Shown here: positions 8,948-17,813 of the stretch, piece after piece
Layout: every line of letters starts with the position of its first letter
Position numbering within the stretch: position 1 is the first letter of the stretch
Notes under the pieces: model-generated
Databases searched by the model: none
Told to the model about the DNA's origin: nothing
The model's input: the letters and a program-made list of their open reading frames with translations, nothing else
Position numbers and translations under genes: made by a program
Origin: Dermabacteraceae bacterium TAE3-ERU27
GTDB lineage: Bacteria; Actinomycetota; Actinomycetes; Actinomycetales; Dermabacteraceae
Length of the DNA stretch: 64,000 nucleotides
NCBI GenBank assembly: GCA_019218415.1
Contig: JAHUUL010000001.1
Coordinates: 1-64,000, forward strand
Direction of reading: 5' to 3'

Positions 8948-9343
8948 ATGGAAACACCCATCAACAGCCCAGAAAAGTTCGGCGCCCCGGAGGTAGATCC
9001 GCACGGCGGCGCGCTTTCCCTGGTGGATACGGTGGCCGACGCGCCCGCGCCGCGCGAAAACCTGCCCGGCGTAAAGCGGCTGCTCAAGGCAGACGGCGCA
9101 AATCTGATCGTGTTCACGTTCTCCCCCGGCCAGGAGCTGGCCGACCACCGGGCCGCGCACCCGATCATGGTGCAGTGCATCGAAGGCGTACTCGATTTCG
9201 GCTGCGACGGCCAGACCTACCGGCTCACGGCGGGCAGCGTGTTACACCTGAAAGACATGGTGGTGCACCGGGTGGACTGCCCGCAGGACGCGCCCGAGCG
9301 TAACGTGCTACAGCTGTTCATGCTGACCGGGGAACGGCACTAG
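8948..9343 (+). CDS. Cupin-domain protein
   Basis: The 131-residue protein has a single RmlC-like cupin barrel. The first motif lies around PGQELADHRAAHPIMVQCIEGV and the second around LTAGSVLHLKDMVVHRVDC; the histidines there are the usual metal ligands. Small single-cupin proteins of this type are metal-dependent enzymes or sensors, and the substrate cannot be inferred. It follows the FdhF-like gene but is separated from it by a strong terminator, so it probably has its own promoter. The ribosome site is weak. A shared bidirectional terminator separates it from the convergent sulfatase. Confidence 0.75.
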   Translation: METPINSPEKFGAPEVDPHGGALSLVDTVADAPAPRENLPGVKRLLKADGANLIVFTFSPGQELADHRAAHPIMVQCIEGVLDFGCDGQTYRLTAGSVLHLKDMVVHRVDCPQDAPERNVLQLFMLTGERH

Positions 9344-9358
9344 GGCTCCACACGAAAC

Positions 9359-9399
9359 GCAGGGGCGGCGCACCCGTGGTGCACCGCCCCTGCATTTTT
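9359..9399. terminator. Bidirectional terminator (cupin / sulfatase)
   Basis: GCAGGGGCGG (9359-9368) pairs with CCGCCCCTGC (9384-9393), with a further 5-bp inner stem around a CGT loop, followed by ATTTTTA. It lies between two convergent genes. Confidence 0.85.
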
Positions 9400-9409
9400 A
9401 CTCTGCCGC

Positions 9410-10843
9410 CTATTGCAGGTGCCGGTATTCCTCCCGCAGCGGCCGATAGGTTTCCTCGTCCGAATAGCCACGGGAGACGGCATACACCTGACCGAAGCCG
9501 GAGACCGGGCGTTTAAACGCGGACATCTCTCCCCGTTCGTGGGCGCTAAACCACTCCTCCAGGCCGTCCAGCAAACGCTGGCGTGTCTGCGCATACGCCG
9601 GTTCGTCGTAGAGGTTCTCCTTCTCCCCCGGATCTTCCTCCAGGTTGTAGAGCTCCCCCGGCCCCCGGTAGCGGTGCACCAGTTTCCAGGAACCGTCGGT
9701 GATCATACGCCCACCGCCGTATTCGCTGTGCACCACCACCATTTCGTCGGTCGGCTGGGCACGCCCGCTGACCAGGTCACGCAGGCTGCGTCCGGCCGCG
9801 TAACGGTCCGGGTCGGCCACGGTCCCGGCCAGTTCGCACAGGGTCGGATGCAGGGAGGTAGCGGATACGAGAGCCGAAGAGACGCCTCGCGCTCCCCCCG
9901 GCACCCGGATCACAAACGGCACCCGCACGCTGGAGTCCCAGAAGTTAAGCGGGTAACTGCCGTTGCCCTTGCCCCAAATGCCGTGGTGACCGCAGGCGAA
10001 GCCGTTGTCGGCCATGTAGACGAACACGGTTTCGTCCCACACTCCCTGCCGCTCCAGCTCCTGCCTGATCTGCCCCAGCCCTTCGTCTACCGCGCTCAGG
10101 GCAGCGCAGTAGCCGACCAGACTGGGCACCGGATCGATGAACGATTCCTCGAAATCGAGGTGACGGGGCTTGGACCAGGGGTGCTCTTCCTCGCGCGGGA
10201 CCGACGGGAAATCGCACCCCCGGTAGAGATCCCGGTACTTCGCGGGATGATGCTCGGGTTCCCACGGAGTATGCGGGGCCGTGTAGTTCACCTGCAGATA
10301 GAAGGGCCTATCCGCGTCTCGTTCCCGGAGGAAATCGAGGGCCTGCTCCGTAATGGCGTGGGTCAGGTAGCGCGGTTCCTGCGCCTCGCTACCGTCCTCG
10401 GCCCATACCGGGGCATCGAAGTAGGGGCCGCCCCCCTCACGGTGCGCGTACCAGTATTCGAAGCCGGGGGCCTTCTCCCGCGAATGGCCGATGTGCCATT
10501 TGCCGGAGAGCGCGCACTGGTATCCCTCCCTCGCCAGCACCTCCGGGGTTGAGGGCTGCGCCTCCAGCGGGTGATCCTCGTGGCCGCGCGGGTTTTTCCC
10601 GTTAGCTAGCCAGTCGTGCACCCCGTGGGCCGACGGGGTGCGCCCCGTCAAAAGAGAGGCACGCGCCGGTGAGCAGACCGGGGAGGCGCAGAAGAACTGT
10701 TCCAGTTCGAGCGCATCCCCGAGCAGCTCTTCCAGGTTGGGCATGACCAGTTCCGGCATCCTGTGCGGCATCGCCCAGTGCCCCTGGTCGTCGGTCATCA
10801 TCACCACGATGTTGGGGCGTGACGCCCCTCGCTGCTGGCTCAT
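9410..10843 (-). CDS. Cys-type arylsulfatase-family sulfatase
   Basis: The 477-residue protein is a cytosolic-looking type I sulfatase with no signal peptide. Asp18/Asp19 (MMTDDQG) and the DNG of YMADNGF are Ca2+ ligands. VCSPARASLLTGR is the sulfatase signature, with Cys57 the residue that must be oxidised to formylglycine. Lys115/His117 (SGKWHIGH) are also in place. ATG 10843 overlaps the upstream permease stop as ATGA, so it is translationally coupled to a sugar importer. This suggests that a sulfated sugar is imported and desulfated in the cytoplasm. No formylglycine-generating enzyme or anSME is visible in the window. The exact substrate (sulfated glycan fragment, choline sulfate or similar) is not deducible. 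Confidence 0.9.
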   Translation of the reverse strand: MSQQRGASRPNIVVMMTDDQGHWAMPHRMPELVMPNLEELLGDALELEQFFCASPVCSPARASLLTGRTPSAHGVHDWLANGKNPRGHEDHPLEAQPSTPEVLAREGYQCALSGKWHIGHSREKAPGFEYWYAHREGGGPYFDAPVWAEDGSEAQEPRYLTHAITEQALDFLRERDADRPFYLQVNYTAPHTPWEPEHHPAKYRDLYRGCDFPSVPREEEHPWSKPRHLDFEESFIDPVPSLVGYCAALSAVDEGLGQIRQELERQGVWDETVFVYMADNGFACGHHGIWGKGNGSYPLNFWDSSVRVPFVIRVPGGARGVSSALVSATSLHPTLCELAGTVADPDRYAAGRSLRDLVSGRAQPTDEMVVVHSEYGGGRMITDGSWKLVHRYRGPGELYNLEEDPGEKENLYDEPAYAQTRQRLLDGLEEWFSAHERGEMSAFKRPVSGFGQVYAVSRGYSDEETYRPLREEYRHLQ

Positions 10844-11736
10844 TTCACGCTCCCCGAGGTAATGCCGTCCGTGAAGTAGCGCTGGCCCGCCAGGAACACG
10901 AGCGCCACCGGGATACTCATCAACAAAATTACAGACATCAGCAGGTTCCACTGGGTGCTGTTTTCTTGATAGAACACGGTCAGCCCGAGCTGCAGGGTCT
11001 TCATCTCGTTACTGCGCACGATGATGAGGGGCCAGAGGAAGTCGTTCCAGGTGGACTGGAATGCCAGCACCGTCACCACGGCCACGGCGGGCAGGGTGAG
11101 GGGGGTGTAAACGCGGGCGAAGATATAGAACTCGCCCGCCCCGTCCACGCGCGCCGCCTGCCCGATCTCGTCGGGGAGGTCGGCATAGAACTGCCGCATC
11201 AGGAAGATCGCGAGGGCGGATACCAGGTGCGGGAGCATGAGCGCCCCGTAGCTGTCCAGCATGCCCTGCCCGCCGCTGCCAAACATGTCGTTTCCGGCCA
11301 GGAACGGTACGTGCGTGACCATCACGAACAGCGGGATCATGACGATTTCCGGCGGCAATACCAGCAGCGCGATCAACAGCATGAGCACGGTCTTGGAGTG
11401 GCGCAGGCGAGACTTGGCGAGCGCGTAACCGGCCATGCAGGAGAGCACCACCTGGGTCAGCGAGGCCACCACGGTGACTATCGCGGAGTTCAGGAAGAAC
11501 TGCCCGAAGTCGGCGGCGGCGAGCGCCTCCGCATAGTTGCCGAACTCTAGCCTAGAGGGCAGGCTGGCGGTCGACTCCCCCGTGGGGGTGAGCGAAACCA
11601 TCAGGATGTAGAGCATCGGGATTAGGTAGAGGGCGAGCAGCACCAGCAGCGCAGTGTAGATACCGCCCAGCGCGGCCCTCTTCTTCAGCAGTCCCGGGCG
11701 GCGGCGCGGCGCCGCCGATATCGTTGCTTCAGCCAT
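10840..11736 (-). CDS. Sugar ABC transporter permease (MalG-like)
   Basis: The product is about 298 residues with six predicted membrane helices and the cytoplasmic EAA-type loop (EIGQAARVDGAGEFYIFARVYTPLTLPA), which couples to the ATPase. The C-terminal placement in the operon and the SGSVK ending are typical of MalG/carbohydrate CUT1 inner subunits. ATG 11736 follows AAAGG. A GTG at 11754 would add six residues but overlaps the preceding gene by 26 bases. It is the third gene in the binding protein - permease - permease - sulfatase operon. Confidence 0.88.
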   Translation of the reverse strand: MAEATISAAPRRRPGLLKKRAALGGIYTALLVLLALYLIPMLYILMVSLTPTGESTASLPSRLEFGNYAEALAAADFGQFFLNSAIVTVVASLTQVVLSCMAGYALAKSRLRHSKTVLMLLIALLVLPPEIVMIPLFVMVTHVPFLAGNDMFGSGGQGMLDSYGALMLPHLVSALAIFLMRQFYADLPDEIGQAARVDGAGEFYIFARVYTPLTLPAVAVVTVLAFQSTWNDFLWPLIIVRSNEMKTLQLGLTVFYQENSTQWNLLMSVILLMSIPVALVFLAGQRYFTDGITSGSVK

Positions 11737-12643
11737 TGCGGGTCCGCCTTTCACGCAGTTCTCCCGCGTAGCGCACGGGGAGAGCGACCGCCATCACGAC
11801 CAGGAACAACAGCACTGCGATGGCGCAGCCGGTGCCGATGTCGAGCCTGGTGAACGATGCCTCGTACATCTGGTAGACGATGGTGCGGGTCGAGTTAACC
11901 GGCCCGCCCTGGGTCATCACGTAGGCCTGGGTGAACATTTGCAGACCGCCCATGAACCACGTGACGGTGACGAAGAACAGCGGGTTTAGCATCTGCGGAA
12001 TGATCACGTGCCGCAGCCTGCACCACCAGCCGGCACCGTCCAGGTGGGCCGCCTCAATCATTTCTTCCGGGACGGCTTTCAGCCCCGCCAGCAGGATGAT
12101 CATAAAGTAGCCCAGGTTGCGCCAGAGGGACATCGCCATGATCGCCGGCATCGCCAGTTCCGTGCTGGTCAGGAAGTAGATCGTGTCTATCCCGGCGGCG
12201 CGCAAGGCGATGTTGATGGGGCCGATGAACGGGTCGTACAGGAACGTCCACAGCAGGGCCACCGTCACGTAGCTCATCGCCTGCGGTAGGTAGACGATGG
12301 TGCGCATGGTGCCGCCGAGCACGAGCTTGTGGTTGAACAGCATCGCTACGCCGAAGGCAACCACCACGCCGATCAGCACCTGGCCGAGGGCGAAGTAGAG
12401 GGTGTTTCCGATTGCCTGGTAAAAGATCGGGTCCGTGAACAGCTTCCGATAGTTATCCAGGCCGACGAAGCGGGGCGGTTCGAATAGGTTGTATTCGGTG
12501 AGGGACAACCCGGCTGCCAGGGCGAGCGGCACCAAAATGGTGAGCGTCAGCATCGCCATGGCGGGGGCCAGCAGCAGGCGTCCGGCCCGCTGCTGGCCGC
12601 GCTCAAGAACGAACGTTTTCTTGCTAGCTGCCGAGCGAGTCAA
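11729..12643 (-). CDS. Sugar ABC transporter permease (MalF-like)
   Basis: The 304-residue protein is a CUT1-family membrane subunit with six hydrophobic segments and an EAA loop (EEMIEAAHLDGAGWWCRLRHVIIPQM). It pairs with the adjacent MalG-like subunit. The start is TTG at 12643, inside the 3' end of the binding-protein gene (20-base overlap), so translation is probably coupled. No good alternative start exists downstream. The operon has no ATP-binding subunit. Confidence 0.87.
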   Translation of the reverse strand: MTRSAASKKTFVLERGQQRAGRLLLAPAMAMLTLTILVPLALAAGLSLTEYNLFEPPRFVGLDNYRKLFTDPIFYQAIGNTLYFALGQVLIGVVVAFGVAMLFNHKLVLGGTMRTIVYLPQAMSYVTVALLWTFLYDPFIGPINIALRAAGIDTIYFLTSTELAMPAIMAMSLWRNLGYFMIILLAGLKAVPEEMIEAAHLDGAGWWCRLRHVIIPQMLNPLFFVTVTWFMGGLQMFTQAYVMTQGGPVNSTRTIVYQMYEASFTRLDIGTGCAIAVLLFLVVMAVALPVRYAGELRERRTRNG

Positions 12644-13901
12644 CGGTCGAATCCATCTTCTCTAGCGTCTCTGCCACGCTGGCCTGGCCGCGGATTGCGG
12701 GTTCGAGCAGATCCCGCACCGCCGGGCCGAGCTTCATCATGACGGGGTTACGCGGCTGCGAGGTGGCGTTGTCGGCCGACTCCATTACCTGCTTGTCTAG
12801 CGGGGTGAGCCAGCTGGCCTTGGCGACGTCCTTGCGCACCGGCAGGTTGCCGTACAGTTTCGCCAGCTCGTCGCGGGAGGGTCCGCCGGTCAGGTACTGC
12901 ACCAGTTCCCAGGCCTTGTCGGGGTTCTTGCTGGAGGCGGCGATGGCGAACTTGTTGATCCAGGCGACCGAGGTGGACTTGCCTGCGGCGTCGGCTTTCA
13001 GGCCGGGGCCTGCCGCGAGCAGATCTACCACTTCCGGCTTGTTATCGCGCGCGTTGTTTGCGACCGCCACGCCGTTGAGGGTGAGGGCGGCCATTCCGTC
13101 CACCAGCGGCCGCGGCCCGTTGCCCGAGTAGACGATGTTGTAATCGGACAGCCCGTCCTTGAAGGTGTCAACCATGAAGGTGAGGGCCTTAACGCCCGCG
13201 TCGGAAGCGAAGGTGGCCTTCCCCTGGGAATCGAAGTATTTGCCCCCGGCCTGTAGGAACAGCTGGGCGAAGGACTGCTGAATACCGATCGAGGTATCCA
13301 GGTTCCAGTAGATGGGCGACTTCACCTTGCCCTTTGCCTTCACCTTTTCGGCTGCGGCCCGGAACTCATCCCAGGTGGTGGGGAGCGCGCTCACTCCGGC
13401 TTCTTCGAGCAGGTCTTTGCGGTACATGCCGACGCGCACGTCGGCCTGGAACGGTAGCGCATACTGCTTGTCTTCGTAGACGCCGTCCTCCAGCATCCCG
13501 GAGAAGAATTCGCCTTTCGCGTCCCACTTATCGAGCTTGGGGCCGAGGTCTAGCAGCACCCCCTTGGAGGCGAGCGGGGCCGTCCAGATGCCGCCGATGG
13601 CGAATACGTCCGGCAGCGAGTTGGAGGCCGCCCCGGTCGTTATCTTCTGGAATGCCGAGCCCCAGTCGGAGCTTTGCAGTTCTACCTTTACCCCGGCCTG
13701 CTTTTCGAACTCGGGCAGGTATTTCTCTTTGAGTTCCGACAGCAGCTGCTGGGTGGGGCCGAGCAGCAGCAGTTTCAGCGGCTTACCGCCATCGGAGCCG
13801 CCCCCGGAACTGCTGGGGCTGGTGCAGGCTGTCATGGCAAGCCCCGCGCCAAGACCGGCGGAAGTGATGAGGGTGCGGCGGGAAAATCTTGAGGTGGCCA
13901 T
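12624..13901 (-). CDS. Sugar ABC transporter substrate-binding lipoprotein
   Basis: The 425-residue protein is an extracellular solute-binding protein of family 1 (CUT1 type). It has an N-terminal twin-arginine-like signal (FSRRTLITSAG) and a lipobox ending at Cys26 (LAMTAC), so it is a membrane-anchored lipoprotein. ATG 13901 is chosen because GGAGAGG lies about 8 nt upstream and the signal peptide then starts properly; a longer frame to 13928 adds nine poor residues. It is the first gene of the importer-sulfatase operon. The operator-like palindrome between it and the divergent ROK gene suggests substrate-dependent derepression. Confidence 0.9.
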   Translation of the reverse strand: MATSRFSRRTLITSAGLGAGLAMTACTSPSSSGGGSDGGKPLKLLLLGPTQQLLSELKEKYLPEFEKQAGVKVELQSSDWGSAFQKITTGAASNSLPDVFAIGGIWTAPLASKGVLLDLGPKLDKWDAKGEFFSGMLEDGVYEDKQYALPFQADVRVGMYRKDLLEEAGVSALPTTWDEFRAAAEKVKAKGKVKSPIYWNLDTSIGIQQSFAQLFLQAGGKYFDSQGKATFASDAGVKALTFMVDTFKDGLSDYNIVYSGNGPRPLVDGMAALTLNGVAVANNARDNKPEVVDLLAAGPGLKADAAGKSTSVAWINKFAIAASSKNPDKAWELVQYLTGGPSRDELAKLYGNLPVRKDVAKASWLTPLDKQVMESADNATSQPRNPVMMKLGPAVRDLLEPAIRGQASVAETLEKMDSTVDSLGS

Positions 13902-13951
13902 TTGGGGATCCTCTCCATCGAGCGTCATTGCTTCGGTGACCAGATTTTATA

Positions 13952-13979
13952 ACCTAGTGTTAGAAACATAGCACTAGGT
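13952..13979. promoter_or_regulatory. Palindromic operator between importer-sulfatase operon and ROK gene
   Basis: ACCTAGTGTTA-gaaaca-TAGCACTAGGT has 11-bp arms with a single mismatch and a 6-base spacer. It sits in the 133-base divergent intergenic region. It is the likely site of the adjacent ROK repressor. Confidence 0.7.
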
Positions 13980-14022
13980 GCGGCGTATGTCTGCAAAAAC
14001 TTTTTTCCTAACCCCAAAAAGC

Positions 14023-14028
14023 TAGGAT
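14023..14028 (+). promoter_or_regulatory. Putative -10 box of the ROK gene
   Basis: TAGGAT lies 6 nt before the ATG at 14035. The leaderless pattern is the same as at other genes here. Confidence 0.55.
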
Positions 14029-14034
14029 GGGACC

Positions 14035-15207
14035 ATGCGTGAACCCCTCCTAACGGGAGCCGCACCTCGCTCAGAAACGGCGCGCGACCTGCGCATACGA
14101 AACGAGCGCAGGCTCCTGTTTAAGCTGCGCGAGCAGCCGGCAATGACCCGTGCGGAAATCGCCGCCACCCTCGGCATGACCCCCATGGCCGCCGGGCGAA
14201 TAGCCTCCCGCCTGCTCGCTAGGGGGCTGCTGGTGGAAGCCCCGCTCGCGCTAAAGGGTCCCGGCAGGCCGGGCAGCACCCTGTCTCTCTCAGACGACTG
14301 GATGGGGGTCGGAATCGACATTCGCGCTCACCAGAGCACCGTTTCCTGCGTTAACCCCAGGGGCCAGGAACTGCTCCGCTTAGACGCCGGAACCCCTCAC
14401 GTAGGCGATCCGCAGCGCACGATAAACGAACTGGTCCCGGTGGTGCGGGAGGCTATCGCGCAGGGGGGCAGGGAGGTATCCGGGATCGGCGTCGGCCTCG
14501 CCGCCGCGCTCGACGACGACTACCTGCACGTCACCCACTCCGCTTACCTGGACTGGCACCACGTTCCCTTTAAGAAACTGCTCGGCGAACAGCTGCCCTA
14601 CCCGATAGCGCTAAAAAACATCGCCGAATGCGCCATCCTCGCCAATTCAGAGCAGATCGGCCCCGCTTCCTACCGGCTGCTCATGCACGTACAGATTGGG
14701 GTGGGCTTGGGGATCGCCCTCACCCAGAGCCGCGACGTACTAAACACCCTGGCCGTTGGGGGAAATATGGGGCACGTGTTCCTGGGCGATTCCCGCCGCC
14801 TCTGCAACTGTGGGCGCAGCGGCTGCGTGGACACGATGGTGGGCTTCAGCGCTTTTTCCGCCCCCGGCCGCGCGCACGGAGTATCCGGGAACTGGTCGCG
14901 CATGGACAGCACGACCCGGCAGATACTGGCGGACGCCAGGCGGGGCGAAAGCTGGGCGGTCTCCTGCATCCAGCAGCTGCAGGAGGACCTGGCCCGCGTC
15001 ATCACCGTATTCACCACCATCAACGGGCCCGACAGGGTCACGCTCGGCGGCTATCCGCGCATGCTGGACGATGAATTCTTTGCGGGCCTGGACGAAAAGG
15101 TCAGCGCGAACCTGCGCACCCCCTCCCCCATCGTGCACACGGACATCGCAGACCGGGCATCCGCCATCGGGGCGGGCCTGCTGGGATTATCGCTGGTACG
15201 GGCCTAA
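14035..15207 (+). CDS. ROK-family transcriptional regulator (NagC/XylR-like)
   Basis: The 390-residue protein has an N-terminal winged HTH (about 25-75, MTRAEIAATLGMTPMAAGRIASRLLARGLL) followed by a ROK domain. The ROK zinc site is intact: GHVFLG with His, then CNCGRSGCVDTM. The catalytic region of sugar kinases is not needed in regulators. Family members repress sugar operons and bind a sugar or sugar phosphate as inducer. It is divergent from the importer-sulfatase operon with a shared palindrome, so it most likely controls that operon and itself. It ends at a bidirectional terminator shared with glpK. Confidence 0.88.
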   Translation: MREPLLTGAAPRSETARDLRIRNERRLLFKLREQPAMTRAEIAATLGMTPMAAGRIASRLLARGLLVEAPLALKGPGRPGSTLSLSDDWMGVGIDIRAHQSTVSCVNPRGQELLRLDAGTPHVGDPQRTINELVPVVREAIAQGGREVSGIGVGLAAALDDDYLHVTHSAYLDWHHVPFKKLLGEQLPYPIALKNIAECAILANSEQIGPASYRLLMHVQIGVGLGIALTQSRDVLNTLAVGGNMGHVFLGDSRRLCNCGRSGCVDTMVGFSAFSAPGRAHGVSGNWSRMDSTTRQILADARRGESWAVSCIQQLQEDLARVITVFTTINGPDRVTLGGYPRMLDDEFFAGLDEKVSANLRTPSPIVHTDIADRASAIGAGLLGLSLVRA

Positions 15208-15225
15208 CCCCTGCCGAACATGAGA

Positions 15226-15261
15226 AAGAGGGTGCCGCGCACTACGGAGCGCCACCCTCTT
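15226..15261. terminator. Bidirectional terminator (ROK / glpK)
   Basis: AAGAGGGTG (15226-15234) pairs with CACCCTCTT (15253-15261) between the convergent ROK and glpK genes. The loop can form extra GC pairs. Confidence 0.75.
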
Positions 15262-15313
15262 CCTACTTATCCGTTCCCCATCTCCCCAGAGGGGCACGAA
15301 ACCTTTTCGGCTA

Positions 15314-16849
15314 TCAGCCGTAAAGCTCCTCTACGTCCTCGTCCATCCAGTCGAAGGAACGCTCGACCGCCTTCTTCCACAGACGGTGGTAACGCTCGCG
15401 CGTTTCCTCGTCCATGTTCGGCTCCCAGCGCTTGTCCTCGGACCAGTTGTCGATGACGTCCTGTTCGCCGTTCCAGAATCCGACCGCGATGCCCGCGGCG
15501 TAGGCGGCACCCAGCGCGGTGGTTTCGATGACCTCCGGACGCACCACCGGCACGCCCAGGATGTCGGCCTGGAACTGCATGAGGGTTTCGTTCTTGACCA
15601 TGCCGCCGTCCACCTTCAGCTCGGTGAGCGCCACGCCGGAATCGGCGTTCATCGCATCGAGCAGGTCGCGCGACTGGAAAGCGGTGGCCTCCAGGGTGGC
15701 GCGGGCGATGTGGTTCTTGTTCACGTACCGGGTCAGGCCGACGATGGTGCCGCGCGCGTCAGACTTCCAGTAGGGGGCGAACAGGCCGGAGAACGCGGGA
15801 ACCACGAAGCAGCCACCGTTGTCGTCCACCTGCTTGGCAAGCTTTTCGATTTCCGGAGCATCCTTGATGAGGCCCAGGTTGTCGCGCACCCACTGCACGA
15901 GCGAACCGGTAACGGCCACGGAACCTTCGAGCGCGTACACCGGCTTGTTGTCGCCGATCTTGTAGCAAACGGTGGTGAGCAGGCCGTTCTCGCTGTGCAC
16001 CAGCTCCTCGCCGGTGTTGATCAGCATGAAGTTGCCGGTGCTGTAGGTGTTCTTGGCCATGCCCTTTTCGAAGCAGGCCTGGCCGAAGGTGGCGGCCTGC
16101 TGGTCGCCCAGGATGCCCGCGATCGGGGTGTCGATCAGCAGACCCTGCTTGCGGCCGTAACCGTAGACCTCGGAGGAGGACTTGATCTCGGGCAGCATCG
16201 AAACCGGGATCGACATGTCGGCACAAATTTCTTCGTTCCAGTCGAGGGTGTCGATGTTCATCAGCATGGTGCGCGAGGCGTTGGTGACGTCGGTGACGTG
16301 CACGCCGCCGTTAACGCCGCCGGTCAGGTTCCAGACCAGCCAGGAGTCGGTGTTGCCGAAGAGCAGATCGCCGGCCTCGGCCTTTTCCCGTGCGCCCTCA
16401 ACGTTGTCGAGGATCCACTTGATCTTGGGGCCGGAGAAGTAGGTGGCCAGCGGCAGGCCAACGCGCTGCTTGTACTTGTCGGCACCCTCGTCACCCGCCA
16501 GTTCGTTGCAGATCTTCTGGGTGCGGGTGTCCTGCCAAACGATGGCGTTGTAGACCGGCTCGCCGGTGGTCTTATCCCAGACCACGGCGGTTTCCCGCTG
16601 GTTGGTGATGCCAACGGCGGCAAGCTGGTGGCGGTTGATTTCCGCCTCGCTGAGCGCCTCGCCGACCACGGAGCGGGTGTTGCGCCAGATCTCCAGCGGA
16701 TCGTGCTCAACCCAGCCTGACTTCGGGAAGATCTGCTGATGTTCCTTCTGACCGGTGGCCACGATCTTGCCCGCGTGGTCGAAGATGATGGCGCGGGTGG
16801 ACGTGGTGCCCTGGTCGATCGCCATAACGTACTTGGGGGTGTTGCTCAT
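15314..16849 (-). CDS. glpK: Glycerol kinase
   Basis: The 511-residue protein is full-length FGGY glycerol kinase. It phosphorylates glycerol to sn-glycerol 3-phosphate with ATP in the cytosol. The hallmarks are [17 protein letters not shown] (phosphate-1 loop), [48 protein letters not shown] and the C-terminal [21 protein letters not shown] (adenosine motif). AAGGAG precedes the ATG. It is the last gene of glpD-glpF-glpK, 33 bases after glpF, so uptake, phosphorylation and oxidation of glycerol are encoded together. Confidence 0.97.
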   Translation of the reverse strand: MSNTPKYVMAIDQGTTSTRAIIFDHAGKIVATGQKEHQQIFPKSGWVEHDPLEIWRNTRSVVGEALSEAEINRHQLAAVGITNQRETAVVWDKTTGEPVYNAIVWQDTRTQKICNELAGDEGADKYKQRVGLPLATYFSGPKIKWILDNVEGAREKAEAGDLLFGNTDSWLVWNLTGGVNGGVHVTDVTNASRTMLMNIDTLDWNEEICADMSIPVSMLPEIKSSSEVYGYGRKQGLLIDTPIAGILGDQQAATFGQACFEKGMAKNTYSTGNFMLINTGEELVHSENGLLTTVCYKIGDNKPVYALEGSVAVTGSLVQWVRDNLGLIKDAPEIEKLAKQVDDNGGCFVVPAFSGLFAPYWKSDARGTIVGLTRYVNKNHIARATLEATAFQSRDLLDAMNADSGVALTELKVDGGMVKNETLMQFQADILGVPVVRPEVIETTALGAAYAAGIAVGFWNGEQDVIDNWSEDKRWEPNMDEETRERYHRLWKKAVERSFDWMDEDVEELYG

Positions 16850-16882
16850 GATGACTCCTTCGGTATCGAGCTTTTGCCGTTT

Positions 16883-17638
16883 TTAGATGAACGCCGTGTA
16901 GAGCTTCGCCGCCAGGCCAGCCAGCACACCGCCTACGAGCGGGCCCACGATCGGCACCCACGAGTAGGCCCAGTCGGAGTTGCCCTTGTGCGGGATCGGC
17001 AGGATCTGGTGGGCGATGCGGGGGCCGAGGTCACGCGCCGGGTTGATGGCGTATCCGGTCGGGCCGCCCAGGCTGGCGCCGATACCAACCACCAGCAGCG
17101 CCACCGGCAGCGGGCCCATGCCCGACGGGGTCTTGCCGAACTGCAGGATCACGAACACCAGCACGAAGGTGGCCACGACCTCGGTGAGGAAGTTCCAGCC
17201 GTAGTTACGGATTTCCGGGCCGGTGGAGAACACGCCGAGGATGGTGCCGGCGTTGGTTTCCTGATCGAAGTGGTTCTTGTAGCACAGCCAGGCCAGCACG
17301 GCACCGAGGAAAGCGCCGATGAGCTGCGCCACCAGGTATGCCGCCACGTTGGCTGCGGTGGCGGGAACCGCGGGAATACCCAGGTCGGGGTTGCCGCCGA
17401 ACAGATCGCTGCCGTTCGCCAGCAGGCCGAAGGTGACAGCCGGGTTCAGGTGCGCGCCGGAGGCGTAGGCGACGTAAACGCCCGCGAACACGGCAAGGCC
17501 CCACCCGAAGTTAATCAGCAGCCAGCCGCCGCCGTTTCCCTTCGTCTTGGTCAAAATGACATTGGCAACCACGCCGCCGCCGAGCAGCAGCAGCATCGCG
17601 GTACCCGCGATTTCATGCAAGAAAATTGTTGCAACCAC
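16883..17638 (-). CDS. glpF: Glycerol facilitator / aquaglyceroporin
   Basis: The 251-residue protein is a six-helix MIP channel with both NPA boxes: SGAHLNPAVTFG and GYAINPARDLGPR. The Asp directly after the second NPAR is the residue that marks glycerol-conducting GlpF over water-only aquaporins. I place the start at GTG 17638, because GAGGAG lies 8 nt upstream and family members begin close to the first helix; an open frame reaching 17725 would add 29 hydrophilic residues and lacks support. Two strong hairpins lie between it and glpD. Confidence 0.93.
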   Translation of the reverse strand: MVATIFLHEIAGTAMLLLLGGGVVANVILTKTKGNGGGWLLINFGWGLAVFAGVYVAYASGAHLNPAVTFGLLANGSDLFGGNPDLGIPAVPATAANVAAYLVAQLIGAFLGAVLAWLCYKNHFDQETNAGTILGVFSTGPEIRNYGWNFLTEVVATFVLVFVILQFGKTPSGMGPLPVALLVVGIGASLGGPTGYAINPARDLGPRIAHQILPIPHKGNSDWAYSWVPIVGPLVGGVLAGLAAKLYTAFI

Positions 17639-17725
17639 GCGATTTCTCCTCGTTGAGTTTAGGTAAGGGATAGTCGGCCCGCAGGTTGGGTAGGGGTAGA
17701 CGGGCCGTTTTTGGCGCTTGGCCAT

Positions 17726-17753
17726 CGCCGGGGCGCATCCGTGCGCCCCGGCG
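17726..17753. terminator. Hairpin between glpD and glpF (1)
   Basis: A perfect 12-bp stem (17726-17737 with 17742-17753) and a TCCG loop, with no T-tract. It may be a partial terminator or an mRNA-stability element that sets glpD against glpFK levels. Confidence 0.55.
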
Positions 17754-17758
17754 GGGTC

Positions 17759-17783
17759 CCGGTGAGGGCTATGCCCTCACCGG
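17759..17783. terminator. Hairpin between glpD and glpF (2)
   Basis: CCGGTGAGGGC-tat-GCCCTCACCGG is a perfect 11-bp stem with a 3-nt loop just after the glpD stop. It has no clear T-tract in the direction of transcription. Confidence 0.6.
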
Positions 17784-17813
17784 TTTAAGCAGAGCCGGTG
17801 CTTAGCTTTTCTT

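Noticed and set aside
17639-17725. N-terminal 29-residue extension of GlpF
   Set aside because: The added residues are hydrophilic and atypical; GAGGAG sits just before GTG 17638.
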